18,487 bases of DNA, from contig JALVRY010000106.1 of assembly GCA_027024625.1 (NCBI GenBank), forward strand, positions 1 through 18,487, read 5' to 3'. The DNA is from Thiotrichaceae bacterium (GTDB lineage: Bacteria > Pseudomonadota > Gammaproteobacteria > Thiotrichales > Thiotrichaceae). Positions 1-7,894 of the stretch are shown here, piece by piece. The translations under genes and the position numbers were made by a program. Numbering within the stretch: position 1 is the stretch's first letter; each line of letters begins with the position of its first letter. Below the pieces are notes generated by a model. The model did not search any database. It was not told the origin of the DNA and saw only the letters and a program-made list of their open reading frames with translations.

Positions 1-390
1 AGTAAAATCAGAGCCGATGGCACCAGCAAAGCCTGCTGTTGTATCACCTTTTCCTGAAATAAATCCATCAACAAAGTCTTTTACGTTCTTTGTGGTACGG
101 TGTTCTAAGGTGTTTATTTGATCAATTCTCTTGCGGTAACTTTGATAGTCGATGTTGTAGCCAAAATGCTGTGCAAGTTGTACGGTTTCTATGGCTTCAT
201 CTAGTTTGTCTTGTGCAATTAGCTGATTAATTTCAGCCTCAAGCTGTTTTTGTTGGACGGTATGTTTGAATTTTTCTTCGATATTGCTTGGGACTTCCTC
301 ATATTCCCAATAATCTGAGAGCAATAGCAGGCTATAAGCAAAAGCTGATAGCGAGATAATAAGCATAAAAATTCGTACAAGTGATTTCAT
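1..390 (-). CDS. Membrane-anchored protein of unknown function, N-terminal 130 residues (cut by window edge)
   Basis: The frame opens at ATG 390 and stays open to base 1, giving 130 residues; the rest lies outside the window. Residues 5-25 are strongly hydrophobic (RIFMLIISLSAFAYSLLLL), which suggests an uncleaved signal anchor or signal peptide. A charged, probably helical region rich in E, K and Q follows (about 35-110), and then a Gly-rich segment (GKGDTTAGFAGAIGSD) at the edge. I do not recognise the family. The start is 8 bases past the sucB stop and has no clear Shine-Dalgarno sequence, so it is probably read by coupling from the sucAB transcript. Position alone links it to 2-oxoglutarate dehydrogenase, and a functional link is not shown. 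A later in-frame ATG (codon 9) would cut into the hydrophobic segment, so the first ATG is preferred. Confidence 0.7.
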   Translation of the reverse strand, partial: MKSLVRIFMLIISLSAFAYSLLLLSDYWEYEEVPSNIEEKFKHTVQQKQLEAEINQLIAQDKLDEAIETVQLAQHFGYNIDYQSYRKRIDQINTLEHRTTKNVKDFVDGFISGKGDTTAGFAGAIGSDFT

Positions 391-398
391 ACTAATGA

Positions 399-1577
399 CT
401 ACAGTTCTAATAATAAACTTGCTGGGTCTTCCAATAACTCTTTAATTTTAATTAAAAAACTGACTGCTGTTTTGCCATCAATTAAACGATGATCATAAGA
501 TAAAGCGAGATACATCATCGGGCGAATAACGATTTCACCGTTAACAACGATAGGACGATCTTCGATTTTATGCATTCCGAGGATGGCACTTTGTGGAGGA
601 TTTAATATTGGTGTCGATAACATTGAGCCAAATACCCCGCCATTAGAAATCGAGAAAGTACCGCCTTTAAGTTCTTCAATATCGAGACGATTGCTTCTAG
701 CTCGCTCCGCATAATCTGCAATTTTTTGTTCAATTTGAGCATAGCTAAGCTGATCGACATTTTGAATCACAGGGACGACCAAACCACGCTCTGTTGAGAC
801 AGCCATGCCTATATCGTAGTAGCCATGGTAGACAATTTCTTGATCATCAATTCTTGCATTGACTTCAGGGAAGCGTTTTAAGGCTTCGGTTGCTGCTTTG
901 GCAAAAAACGACATAAAGCCCAGTTTAATGCCATGTTTTGCTTGAAAGCGTGGTTGATACTCTTGCCGCATCCGCTTGATTTCGCCTAAGTCTACCTCAT
1001 TGAATGTGGTAAGAATCGCAGCATTTTGTTGGGCAGAGACCAGACGTTCTGCGATGCGTTGACGTAAGCGAGTCATTGGCACACGTTTTTCCGCTCGACC
1101 CAAATGTGGACTGGTGCTTACAAATTGCTTTTGCACAGGAGTAGATTGTTTGTTTGTTTTATAGTTAGTGTTTACTCTTTTTTGGGGGGTAATATGGGCA
1201 TCAATATCTTCTTTTAGAATCCTCCCTTTTTTGCCTGAGCCTTCAATATCATGGTAATCCATATCTTTTGCGGCTAAGCTTTGCCGAACAGATGGACTCA
1301 TCGGTGGTTCTACATCAGCGGGTAATGTTTTTGTTTGCGGGGCTTCTGCTTCTGATAATTCCGCGAGTAATTGTTCAGCGACAACGGTATCACCTTGCTG
1401 AACCAGTCTATTTTTAAGCAAACCAGAAGTAGGGGAGGTGACTTCTAATACGACCTTATCTGTTTCTAGTTCAAGCAAAGCTTCATCGGCTTGAACAAAA
1501 TCACCTTCGTTTTTTAGCCAAGCGGCAATAACTGCATCAGAAACAGATTCTGGTAATTGTGGTACACGAATTTCCAT
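399..1577 (-). CDS. sucB: Dihydrolipoyl succinyltransferase, E2 of 2-oxoglutarate dehydrogenase
   Basis: E2 core of the 2-oxoglutarate dehydrogenase complex, which moves the succinyl group from the lipoyl arm to CoA in the TCA cycle (cytoplasm). From the preferred start (392 aa): lipoyl domain at about 1-75 with lipoylation motif ETDKVVLEV (Lys41); peripheral subunit-binding domain at about 92-128 ([25 protein letters not shown]); a polar linker; catalytic domain at about 164-392 ending in the active-site motif YDHRLIDG (His363, Asp367). Succinyltransferase rather than acetyltransferase is inferred from the single lipoyl domain, the length and the adjacent sucA. ATG 1577 is chosen because GGGGAG lies 4 bases upstream and the ATG is one base past the sucA stop. 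ATG 1589 (four residues longer, overlapping sucA) has no ribosome-binding site. A C6-A6 tract lies in the linker. Confidence 0.96.
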   Translation of the reverse strand: MEIRVPQLPESVSDAVIAAWLKNEGDFVQADEALLELETDKVVLEVTSPTSGLLKNRLVQQGDTVVAEQLLAELSEAEAPQTKTLPADVEPPMSPSVRQSLAAKDMDYHDIEGSGKKGRILKEDIDAHITPQKRVNTNYKTNKQSTPVQKQFVSTSPHLGRAEKRVPMTRLRQRIAERLVSAQQNAAILTTFNEVDLGEIKRMRQEYQPRFQAKHGIKLGFMSFFAKAATEALKRFPEVNARIDDQEIVYHGYYDIGMAVSTERGLVVPVIQNVDQLSYAQIEQKIADYAERARSNRLDIEELKGGTFSISNGGVFGSMLSTPILNPPQSAILGMHKIEDRPIVVNGEIVIRPMMYLALSYDHRLIDGKTAVSFLIKIKELLEDPASLLLEL

Positions 1578-1578
1578 A

Positions 1579-4419
1579 TTACTCCCCATTATTTTGTTTT
1601 GATTGTGACAACAGCAATGTTTTTTCTATGAGTTGTTGCTGTTCTCGCTGGTGATTTTTATAAGAACCCACGGCAGGTGCGGCGGCAGTGGGGCGACTGA
1701 TGCAAGAAATACTAAGATCATCGTACTCACGAAAGTGATGTTTGATGCTATCCCATGCACCTTGATTTCGGGCTTCTTCTTGACACCAAACTAATTCTTC
1801 AGCATTGGTGTAGAAAGTTAGCACATCAAGAAAGGCTTGATTTGAGAAGGGATAAAGTTGCTCGATGCGAATAATGGCAATGTCGCGTATCTTATGTTCT
1901 CGCCTTGCATTATCCAAGTCATAATACACTTTACCGCAGCAGAGAATAACGCGTTTAACTTGTGCCTTATTTACAGTTTCATCATCAATGATAAGCTGAA
2001 ATTTACCCTCGGCAAGTTCACTTAGGTGATTGCTTGCATGTGGGTGACGCAATAAGCTTTTGGGTGTCATTACCACCAGTGGTTTGCGGTAAGGGCGTAT
2101 CATCTGGCGACGTAATAGATGAAAAATTTGAGCGGGTGTTGTCGGTACACATACTTGAAAATTATGTTGAGCTGTGAGCTGCATAAAACGCTCTAACCGT
2201 GCTGATGAATGTTCTGCACCCATGCCTTCTAAACCATGTGGTAAAAACATTACCAAACCACACAAACGACTCCATTTTTGTTCGCCAGCTGATATAAATT
2301 GATCGATAACGACTTGAGCATTATTGGCGAAGTCACCAAACTGAGCTTCCCAAATCACTAAAGTATTCGGGTCGGTTGTGGCATAGCCATATTCAAAAGC
2401 AAGTACAGCTTCTTCGGATAATAAAGAATCAATAATTTCACATCGCCCTTGATTGGGAGATAGGTGTTGCAGTGGGATGTGTGTTTTTGCATCTTGCTGA
2501 TTATGTAGCACAGCATGACGATGAAAAAATGTACCGCGTCCGCTATCTTGCCCAGATAAACGTAGATGATAACCTTGTTCCAACAGGCTTGCGTAGGCTA
2601 ATGTTTCTGCAAATCCCCAATCAACTTTGCGGTGCATTTCTAGCATTTCATGGCGTTGCTGCCAAATCTTTGTAATTCGATCATGTAAAATAAAATCTTT
2701 GGGCAAGGCTAGGGTGCGTTTTGCTTGTGCCTGTAGAGTGGCAAGTGTGACTTGGGTATCCGTTGGATAATTCCAATGTACGCCTAAATATTGAGTCCAA
2801 TCAATACGATATTTGGGTGGAATAGGGCTTTGATTAGTGCATTTAACGGTTGCCTCACCTTTGTCTAGCTTGGTTCGATAAGCTGCCGCTTCGTGATCCA
2901 GCCATTCTTCATTTACTATGCATTGATCTAGTAGTTTTTTTGCATATTTTTCTTTTGTTGTAGCCAGTGCTTTGATGGTTTGATACATCATCGGTTGTGT
3001 TACTGCAGGCTCATCTGCTTCGTTATGACCATGTCGCCGATAACAAACTAAATCAATCACTACGTCTTTGCTAAAGCGTAGGCGATAATCTAAAGCTACT
3101 TGTGCGGCAAGAATCACGGCTTCTGGATCGTCACCATTTACATGCAGAATAGGAGCATTCACCATTTTTGCGACATCAGTTGCATAATAACTAGAGCGAC
3201 TATCTTGCAGCGTGCTGGTTGTGAATCCAATTTGATTATTAATTACGATATGAATAGTGCCATTAATGCCATAACCGCGTGTTTGGCTCATATTAAAGGT
3301 TTCCATAACCACACCTTGCCCTGCAAATGCGGCATCACCGTGTAATACGACTGCGATGGTTTTATCACCTTTTGTATCACCACGACGAGTTTGTCCTGCA
3401 CGGACTGAACCAACAATGACGGGGCTAACGATCTCTAAATGGGAGGGATTAAAAGCTAAGGCTAAATGTACTGATCCTCCAGGTGTTTCCACATGGGAGG
3501 CGTAGCCTTTGTGATATTTTACATCACCCATTTGTGTTGGGTCATCTAGCTCACCAGCAAACTCATCGAATAAATCTTGTGTAGGTTTGCCCATAATATT
3601 GATTAAAACATTAAGGCGACCACGGTGTGCCATGCCGATTACTATTTTGTGTACGCCATCATTGCCGCCTTTTTGAATAAGCTCATCCAATAAGGGAATA
3701 AGGCTTTCACCACCTTCTAATGAAAAACGTTTTTGTCCGATATAGCGTTTATGTAGGTATTGTTCAAAGTTTTCAGCTGCAATTAATTTACGAAGAATGT
3801 TTTGTTTTTGTTGTGTGGTAAAACTGGCTTTTGATTGGCACAACTCTAGGCGACGCTGAATCCACTCCCTTTCTGTCATGCTCATGACATGCATATATTC
3901 CACACCAATATGCTGAGTGTAAGTGCGTTTTAAAGCGTGATAGATATTTTTGAGACTGGGGGGATCAAGGAGGTTAAATGTACCGAGATGAAATAACTTA
4001 TCTTGATCAACTTTATCTAGTTGATGATGTTCTAGTGTTAATTCCGATCTACGCTGTACTTGCTCCTGTGTCATCAATGGATTGGTATGAGCGGATAAAT
4101 GCCCAAGAAAACGAAAGGACTCAATGAGTTGTAAAACGCGGACTTGGTGGCGTTCATCTTCTAAAATATCAGGCGATAAACAAATGGAGCTGTTGGCGTG
4201 CTGAAATAAACCATTGCTACGAAATTGTTTTCGAATGTGTGAGTGTTTTGGTGTGGCTTGTGATTCTTCTTCAAGCTTGGCGAAGTAAGTTCGCCATTTT
4301 ATATCAAGCGAATTAGGTGAATCCTGAAATTGCTCATACAGCATTTCTAAGTAATCTGCATTTTCACCTTCAAGCAGAGAATCATCCCAATTACTTCCTT
4401 CATTATTGTTATCTGTCAT
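1579..4419 (-). CDS. sucA: 2-oxoglutarate dehydrogenase E1 (thiamine diphosphate dependent)
   Basis: Decarboxylates 2-oxoglutarate and succinylates the lipoyl arm of SucB. At 946 aa it is close to the E. coli enzyme (933). Visible in order: N-terminal E2-binding segment (residues 11-50, [17 protein letters not shown]); HRGRLNVL (265-272); thiamine diphosphate/Mg site GDAAFAGQG (361-369) to NNQIGFTT (394-401); [16 protein letters not shown] (461-476); pyrimidine-binding domain from about 600, with [14 protein letters not shown] (622-635) and [18 protein letters not shown] (728-745); C-terminal domain with RIEQLYPF (851-858). The stop is followed after one base by the sucB ATG, which suggests coupling. 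The start is fixed by an in-frame TGA two codons upstream. The only good Shine-Dalgarno-like sequence (AGGAG, 4438-4442) is 18 bases away, unusually far. sdh genes do not precede it, unlike the E. coli order. Confidence 0.97.
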   Translation of the reverse strand: MTDNNNEGSNWDDSLLEGENADYLEMLYEQFQDSPNSLDIKWRTYFAKLEEESQATPKHSHIRKQFRSNGLFQHANSSICLSPDILEDERHQVRVLQLIESFRFLGHLSAHTNPLMTQEQVQRRSELTLEHHQLDKVDQDKLFHLGTFNLLDPPSLKNIYHALKRTYTQHIGVEYMHVMSMTEREWIQRRLELCQSKASFTTQQKQNILRKLIAAENFEQYLHKRYIGQKRFSLEGGESLIPLLDELIQKGGNDGVHKIVIGMAHRGRLNVLINIMGKPTQDLFDEFAGELDDPTQMGDVKYHKGYASHVETPGGSVHLALAFNPSHLEIVSPVIVGSVRAGQTRRGDTKGDKTIAVVLHGDAAFAGQGVVMETFNMSQTRGYGINGTIHIVINNQIGFTTSTLQDSRSSYYATDVAKMVNAPILHVNGDDPEAVILAAQVALDYRLRFSKDVVIDLVCYRRHGHNEADEPAVTQPMMYQTIKALATTKEKYAKKLLDQCIVNEEWLDHEAAAYRTKLDKGEATVKCTNQSPIPPKYRIDWTQYLGVHWNYPTDTQVTLATLQAQAKRTLALPKDFILHDRITKIWQQRHEMLEMHRKVDWGFAETLAYASLLEQGYHLRLSGQDSGRGTFFHRHAVLHNQQDAKTHIPLQHLSPNQGRCEIIDSLLSEEAVLAFEYGYATTDPNTLVIWEAQFGDFANNAQVVIDQFISAGEQKWSRLCGLVMFLPHGLEGMGAEHSSARLERFMQLTAQHNFQVCVPTTPAQIFHLLRRQMIRPYRKPLVVMTPKSLLRHPHASNHLSELAEGKFQLIIDDETVNKAQVKRVILCCGKVYYDLDNARREHKIRDIAIIRIEQLYPFSNQAFLDVLTFYTNAEELVWCQEEARNQGAWDSIKHHFREYDDLSISCISRPTAAAPAVGSYKNHQREQQQLIEKTLLLSQSKQNNGE

Positions 4420-4637
4420 TGCTCACTAACCCAAGTTCTCCTCTGGTTTTAGTGTGGCAGTTATGGTGGAAAGATCAAGTAATCTTAGGGGTTTTTATTT
4501 CATGCATGTCCCTTAGTTATGTGATTTCAATGGTTTAATGTGAGTCAGGAGTTAACTCTAAATTTATTCCAAAAAAACATAGCGGCAGCAAGTCGACCGA
4601 AAACGTGAACCATAAGCCCCTGATATAAACGTACTAG
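4420..4637 (-). other. Gene-free leader region upstream of sucA
   Basis: No credible coding frame is seen here. The stretch must hold the sucA 5' leader and possibly its promoter, but no convincing -35/-10 pair could be picked by eye. The visible sites are the purine-rich AGAGGAGA (4437-4444), 17 bases or more from the sucA ATG, and a perfect 10-bp palindrome GAGTTAACTC (4549-4558) that could be an operator half-site pair or chance. A short plus-strand frame overlapping here (about 4317-4538) is judged a shadow of sucA. Confidence 0.4.
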
Positions 4638-4760
4638 TAGTGGATTAAAGCTGTGGTTGGGTACTATATGAACCACACAGGTGGTGAAAGTGACAGCTTT
4701 TCAAGTTGTATATTTCTAAGAAGTAGAATTATGTATATTAACAACAGCTTTATTCCACTA
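4638..4760. repeat. 123-bp segment bounded by 17-bp inverted repeats (MITE-like)
   Basis: TAGTGGATTAAAGCTGT (4638-4654) is matched as an inverted repeat by ACAGCTTTATTCCACTA (4744-4760), with one mismatch in 17. Inside the left part is a second perfect stem, GTGGTT (4653-4658) with AACCAC (4671-4676), and ACAGCTTT recurs at 4693-4700 facing AAAGCTGT at 4647-4654. The segment has no coding frame and ends 18 bases before the next inverted-repeat element. Size, terminal repeats and lack of genes resemble a miniature inverted-repeat transposable element. No clear target duplication is seen, so a regulatory or RNA-folding role is the alternative. Confidence 0.5.
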
Positions 4761-4778
4761 TCCATATTTGTTGAATAA

Positions 4779-4945
4779 TACCTGAATCCGTGACTTCACT
4801 ATGGCAGATAGCACAAGCTATTGATTCCACAGCGGTTTAAAAAATACCCGCTTAACCTACGGGTGAAGCTAAGATTTTTTTAAAATCCACTGTGAAACCA
4901 ATATCTTGTACTCTCTTATCCATATTGAAGTCACGGATTCAGGTA
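4779..4945. mobile_element. 167-bp MITE-like element with 26-bp terminal inverted repeats
   Basis: The left end (4779-4804) begins TACCTGAATCCGTGACTTCA. The right end (4920-4945) is its reverse complement, with one mismatch in 26. Similarity continues inward: left CACAGCGG then TTTAAAAAAT (4829-4846) faces the right-arm version (about 4874-4895), and the centre carries ACCCG/CGGGT (about 4846-4863). Almost the whole element could therefore fold into one long hairpin. The core CCTGAA...TTCAGG (4781-4943) is flanked by TA on both sides, as expected for an IS630/Tc1-mariner-type insertion, though TA is too short to prove a duplication. There is no transposase, so movement would need one supplied from elsewhere. 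It lies 31 bases past the end of the hemerythrin-like gene and could act as its terminator or 3' RNA structure. Confidence 0.72.
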
Positions 4946-4976
4946 ATAGACATTATATCGATTTATGATCCTGAAA

Positions 4977-5423
4977 CTAAGCAGCTTTTCGGCTTTCTGT
5001 TGGTGGATCTAAATTGCGAATAAGTGGATAGAGTCTTTCTGTTTCATTGATTATTCGTGCATCAACTAATGTAAAAATGTCTCTACTTTCTTGAATAAAT
5101 AGGCGGTGATCTTTAATCCATAAGCTGTTTTTCTTAGACCATCGTTTTGTGTATTGGCGTAATACTCGCTTAATTTCACCAGAACCGGATAAAAACTGAT
5201 TGGCAATATTTTTAATCTTATTGTCACTGGACATTAATAACGGCTGATATATTTCTCTTTCTTCAACATTTAGGTGATGTTTCACATGTTCGATGTATTG
5301 AAAGAATAGATTACTGGTAATACTAGTATCACATAATAAACGGTCTTGAATTAAGTGAGAAAGAACTTTAGATAACTCACTAATTTTGTGGTTTTCATCA
5401 TAAAGTTCATCAAATGAAAGCAT
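4977..5423 (-). CDS. Hemerythrin-like (HHE domain) protein
   Basis: A soluble 148-aa protein predicted to be mostly helical, with no signal peptide or membrane segment. The His and Glu residues fit a hemerythrin/HHE di-iron four-helix bundle: His12 in helix 1 (DENHK), His46/His49/His50 followed by Glu54/Glu55 (EHVKHHLNVEEREIY), His106 (IKDHRLF) and Glu127 (INETERLYPL). Family members bind O2 or NO, or serve in iron and redox stress handling; the substrate here is unknown. A strong ribosome-binding site, AAGGAG (5429-5434), sits 5 bases before the ATG. The leader upstream carries an imperfect palindrome (5472-5503) related to the nearby MITE ends, so the gene sits between two related repeats. 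It has no evident functional link to sucAB or to the surface-protein genes. Confidence 0.75.
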   Translation of the reverse strand: MLSFDELYDENHKISELSKVLSHLIQDRLLCDTSITSNLFFQYIEHVKHHLNVEEREIYQPLLMSSDNKIKNIANQFLSGSGEIKRVLRQYTKRWSKKNSLWIKDHRLFIQESRDIFTLVDARIINETERLYPLIRNLDPPTESRKAA

Positions 5424-5471
5424 GGTAACTCCTTGTCATTTTTTATAAATTTTTCATTAATTGCATACTTC

Positions 5472-5503
5472 CACCTAAATCAGTGAAGTTACGGACTTAG
5501 GTG
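5472..5503. repeat. 32-bp imperfect palindrome related to the MITE termini
   Basis: CACCTAAATC (5472-5481) and GACTTAGGTG (5494-5503) are inverted copies with one mismatch. The right-hand 20 bases (5483-5502) match the right end of the 167-bp element (4925-4944) at 16 of 20 positions. This looks like two element ends brought together with the interior lost, or a separate short repeat of the same family. It lies in the leader of the hemerythrin-like gene, 49 bases before the start codon. Confidence 0.6.
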
Positions 5504-5519
5504 AGATTTTTTAAACAGC

Positions 5520-5545
5520 GGCTCATCTCGGTAACCGAGATAGCC
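5520..5545. terminator. GC-rich hairpin between the IPTL-CTERM gene and the hemerythrin gene
   Basis: ATCTCGG (5525-5531) and CCGAGAT (5535-5541) form a 7-bp stem with a 3-base loop, extended by GGCT (5520-5523) with AGCC (5542-5545) across a one-base bulge. It lies 46 bases past the stop of the upstream gene on the minus strand, where a terminator is expected. The following minus-strand sequence has only three T before an A run, so it is not a textbook intrinsic terminator. A weaker stem, TATCAAG/CTTGATA (5558-5564 with 5581-5587), starts 5 bases after the same stop. Confidence 0.4.
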
Positions 5546-5591
5546 CCACATACAATATATCAAGGCTATAATGTAAAAGGCTTGATACGTG

Positions 5592-7703
5592 TCATGATTG
5601 GCGACGATAAAGGGATAAGCCCATTAATGACATCAAAAGGGTTAGTATCAATAAACTCCATTCGTTCATTGTTGGTATTTGTACAAATTTGCCATGTGAG
5701 TTTGTGTTTTGTGCAGGTAGTGATGCTTCAACGGGATCATTACTTCCTCCGTCTGAACCAGCGGCATTGGCATAGAATAATCGGTCTGTTGTTGTATTTT
5801 GATCGTAATCCCAAGCAGAATAGGGGTGGAACAGTGTTTTATTTCCTTCATTATTTGTATTTTTAACGGCTCGTGAAGAGAAGCGTATTACCACTTCATT
5901 TTTGGCTTGGTTTTCAATATCACCATTGCTTGCATCTAGCTGAGGATTAGGTTCAAGGGATATAACGCCTTTCCATACAATTCGACCTCTTGGAAAATCA
6001 TCAGTTGGCTCTTCAAAATGGCATTCCTCTGTTGTATGTGAACTACCATTTGCTTGGCAGGAAATACTATTGGGTTCTAAGCTAGTGCCTTCTGGTATTT
6101 CACTGTAGATGGTCACTAATGGTTCTTCTGTAACATCAGAGTTAATCCAGATAGACTTCCATTCGATAATATTATCTGAGGTGAATTCTGCGGAAGCTGT
6201 ACCGACTGGAAGTGTAGCAATAGGTGTTGCACGGGTTGTTCCATTGTAATTATTACCAGAATTTTCGTTTGTATAGATTTCTTGGATTTGATCATCTGTT
6301 AATGCAGTATTGAATACTTTTACTTCGTCTATTTTTCCGTCAAAATGGTTAAATTGCCCATTTTTTTTATGATGTGATGATCCAATAGTAAAGGGGCTAC
6401 CAGCAGCATCCTTAATGTTTCCGCCTCCATTCCATGTGTTATTACTATAGATATTTTCATTTATATGGACTTTCATTGTCGAGCCATTGTAACTAATGGC
6501 AATGAAATACCAATTGCCTACTTCGATACTATCTTGTACTCCAAAGTAGTCATTTTCATTTATATTGTCAGTATCCAGATATAGTTTGATTTTCCCTCTG
6601 TTGGCTCCTGAAGGGTAGATTCCTATTTGTAAATTATCATTATTTGAATCAGAGGTCTTTGCAATAAATGTATTCTTTATTCCATGACGGGTTGGTTCAT
6701 CTTGTAGGCTATCAGGATTTATCCATGCAGTAATAGTAAATGAATTGCTTGTATCACCAAGAACATTATTAAGTATATCTCCAGAGTTAACATATTGATC
6801 TGTCCCATTAAATGACCCCGATTTATTAATTTTTCCTATGTTACTGGTATTTGCTCCATTTTTTGCAGTGCCATGAAGACTGTTACCACTATTGTCTAAT
6901 ACATCTGCACTAGAGCCGCTCCAGAAATCTTCATCAAAATGATAATTTAAAACAGGTGCAGGTAAGTTGCTGCCGGCTGTTTGAGTAATGGTGACGCATT
7001 CTGAATTATTTCCTGTATTTGGATCAGATTGATCAGCGGAAATGATTTGAAAGCAGTTAGTTAATGCACCGCGAATAGGTAATTTATAATCTTCGATTTC
7101 ACCATCAGGTGAGTGTAAAAAGGTTGGCTCATAATCACCACCGCCTTGATAATGCTCATCATCACAACGTAAGATTCGTTCTGTTGATAAACGTACTCTT
7201 AGGATCGTATCACCGATTAGAGCTTCGGCTATGGGAAACTGGTAACCATTATCAGAATTATCCCAATGTAAGGTAACATTTTCGCTAGTATGAGCTTGAA
7301 CGTAGACATTATTATCATTCAATGCTTCATCATACTGGAATATGCCATCTTTATTAAAATCAATCCAAGCTGTAATGTAGGCTCTATCATTACTGGTATT
7401 TTTGACTTTAACTGTAACGGAATAAGAATTGTCTCCAACGGTTAATGCGGGAAGAACGCCAATAATACCATCTTCATCTGATAAATTATCCACGTCATCA
7501 CCATCTGCATTGGCTGAATATTGAGGACTGTTTTCTGAGTCAATCAGTTTGCCTAATAGAATGCTGCTATTAACAACATGATCAGGACGACTATAGCTTG
7601 CGGGAGCATCCCCATGATCAACTGCCGCTTGAACAGAAAAAGGCAGAAATACGAATAGGGCAAGGCACATCAGCCAATACGGCTTGGGTTGTTGGTTTCT
7701 CAT
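5592..7703 (-). CDS. Secreted GEVED/LamG protein with IPTL-CTERM-like sorting tail
   Basis: A predicted exported protein of 703 aa counted from ATG 7703. A TTG three codons earlier (7712) is possible, but AAGAG lies about 10 bases before the ATG and almost touches the TTG. The Sec signal peptide (about 1-27) has hydrophobic core LMCLALFVFLPF and likely cleavage after SVQA. A GEVED-type domain follows (about 110-210; WIDFNKDGIF, DGEIEDY). A DUF11-tail-like linker with two Cys (about 217-237, DQSDPNTGNN) leads to a LamG/concanavalin-like domain (about 250-487; HFDEDFW, FDGKIDEVKVFNTAL) and a DUF11-like stretch (about 500-615). The C-terminal tail has motif IPTMNEWS (676-683), a hydrophobic helix and RR, matching IPTL-CTERM signals sorted by exosortase H. 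The motif differs from the usual IPTLxxWG at two positions. No exosortase is in the window. The substrate is unknown; a surface adhesion or carbohydrate-binding role is inferred from LamG. Confidence 0.85.
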   Translation of the reverse strand: MRNQQPKPYWLMCLALFVFLPFSVQAAVDHGDAPASYSRPDHVVNSSILLGKLIDSENSPQYSANADGDDVDNLSDEDGIIGVLPALTVGDNSYSVTVKVKNTSNDRAYITAWIDFNKDGIFQYDEALNDNNVYVQAHTSENVTLHWDNSDNGYQFPIAEALIGDTILRVRLSTERILRCDDEHYQGGGDYEPTFLHSPDGEIEDYKLPIRGALTNCFQIISADQSDPNTGNNSECVTITQTAGSNLPAPVLNYHFDEDFWSGSSADVLDNSGNSLHGTAKNGANTSNIGKINKSGSFNGTDQYVNSGDILNNVLGDTSNSFTITAWINPDSLQDEPTRHGIKNTFIAKTSDSNNDNLQIGIYPSGANRGKIKLYLDTDNINENDYFGVQDSIEVGNWYFIAISYNGSTMKVHINENIYSNNTWNGGGNIKDAAGSPFTIGSSHHKKNGQFNHFDGKIDEVKVFNTALTDDQIQEIYTNENSGNNYNGTTRATPIATLPVGTASAEFTSDNIIEWKSIWINSDVTEEPLVTIYSEIPEGTSLEPNSISCQANGSSHTTEECHFEEPTDDFPRGRIVWKGVISLEPNPQLDASNGDIENQAKNEVVIRFSSRAVKNTNNEGNKTLFHPYSAWDYDQNTTTDRLFYANAAGSDGGSNDPVEASLPAQNTNSHGKFVQIPTMNEWSLLILTLLMSLMGLSLYRRQS
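6243..6959 (-). repeat. LamG cassette shared with the giant neighbouring gene
   Basis: This part of the IPTL-CTERM gene encodes a LamG domain that starts YHFDEDFW, contains HGTAKNGANTSN and GKIN, and ends FDGKIDEVKVFNTAL...NYNGTTRATP. The region 13570-14230 of the giant gene encodes YRFDECSW, HGTAKNNANTAS, GKIN and FDGKIDELKIFNKAL...NYDGTSRTAP in the same order. The two are clearly homologous, which points to module exchange or duplication between the two genes. Confidence 0.75.
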
Positions 7704-7841
7704 TTTGATCAAGCTCTTATTTTTATATTATTTTTGTAATACTGGGGAAACAGGTTTTATTTTTATAATTCGTATCTGGTATTAACAAATATTTTCATTA
7801 TTAACATACTCTCCAGTTAAGTCTAAGCGTCCTAAGAGGAG

Positions 7842-7884
7842 AATGTTTGCTAAGTGAGCGATAGCACGTAACCTAGCAAACATT
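7842..7884 (-). terminator. 11-bp stem-loop just after the giant gene
   Basis: AATGTTTGCTA (7842-7852) and TAGCAAACATT (7874-7884) are perfect inverted copies with a 21-base loop, starting 10 bases past the stop of the giant gene. It probably marks or protects the mRNA 3' end, or weakens read-through into the next gene. No T run follows on the minus strand, so calling it an intrinsic terminator is tentative. The remaining AT-rich stretch to 7713 presumably holds the promoter of the IPTL-CTERM gene; TAATAAT and TTATAAAAAT are possible -10 sites without clear partners. Confidence 0.45.
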
Positions 7885-7894
7885 ATTTACACAC

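Noticed and set aside
4317..4538. Plus-strand 73-codon frame over the sucA start and leader
   Set aside because: It overlaps the conserved N-terminus of SucA on the other strand and has no ribosome-binding site; the hydrophobic translation is best explained by chance.
4779..4945. The hairpin element as a tRNA or other stable RNA gene
   Set aside because: The pairing is one long near-symmetrical hairpin with matching ends and no cloverleaf; a small mobile element explains it better.
5501..5866. Plus-strand open frame of 121 codons over the 3' end of the IPTL-CTERM gene
   Set aside because: It is antisense to a gene with clear protein motifs, and its translation shows no recognisable family or start signal.
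7713..7894. Possible frameshift joining the giant gene to the IPTL-CTERM gene
   Set aside because: The gap holds stops in all three minus-strand frames, none continues DUF11 sequence, and the downstream gene starts with its own signal peptide.
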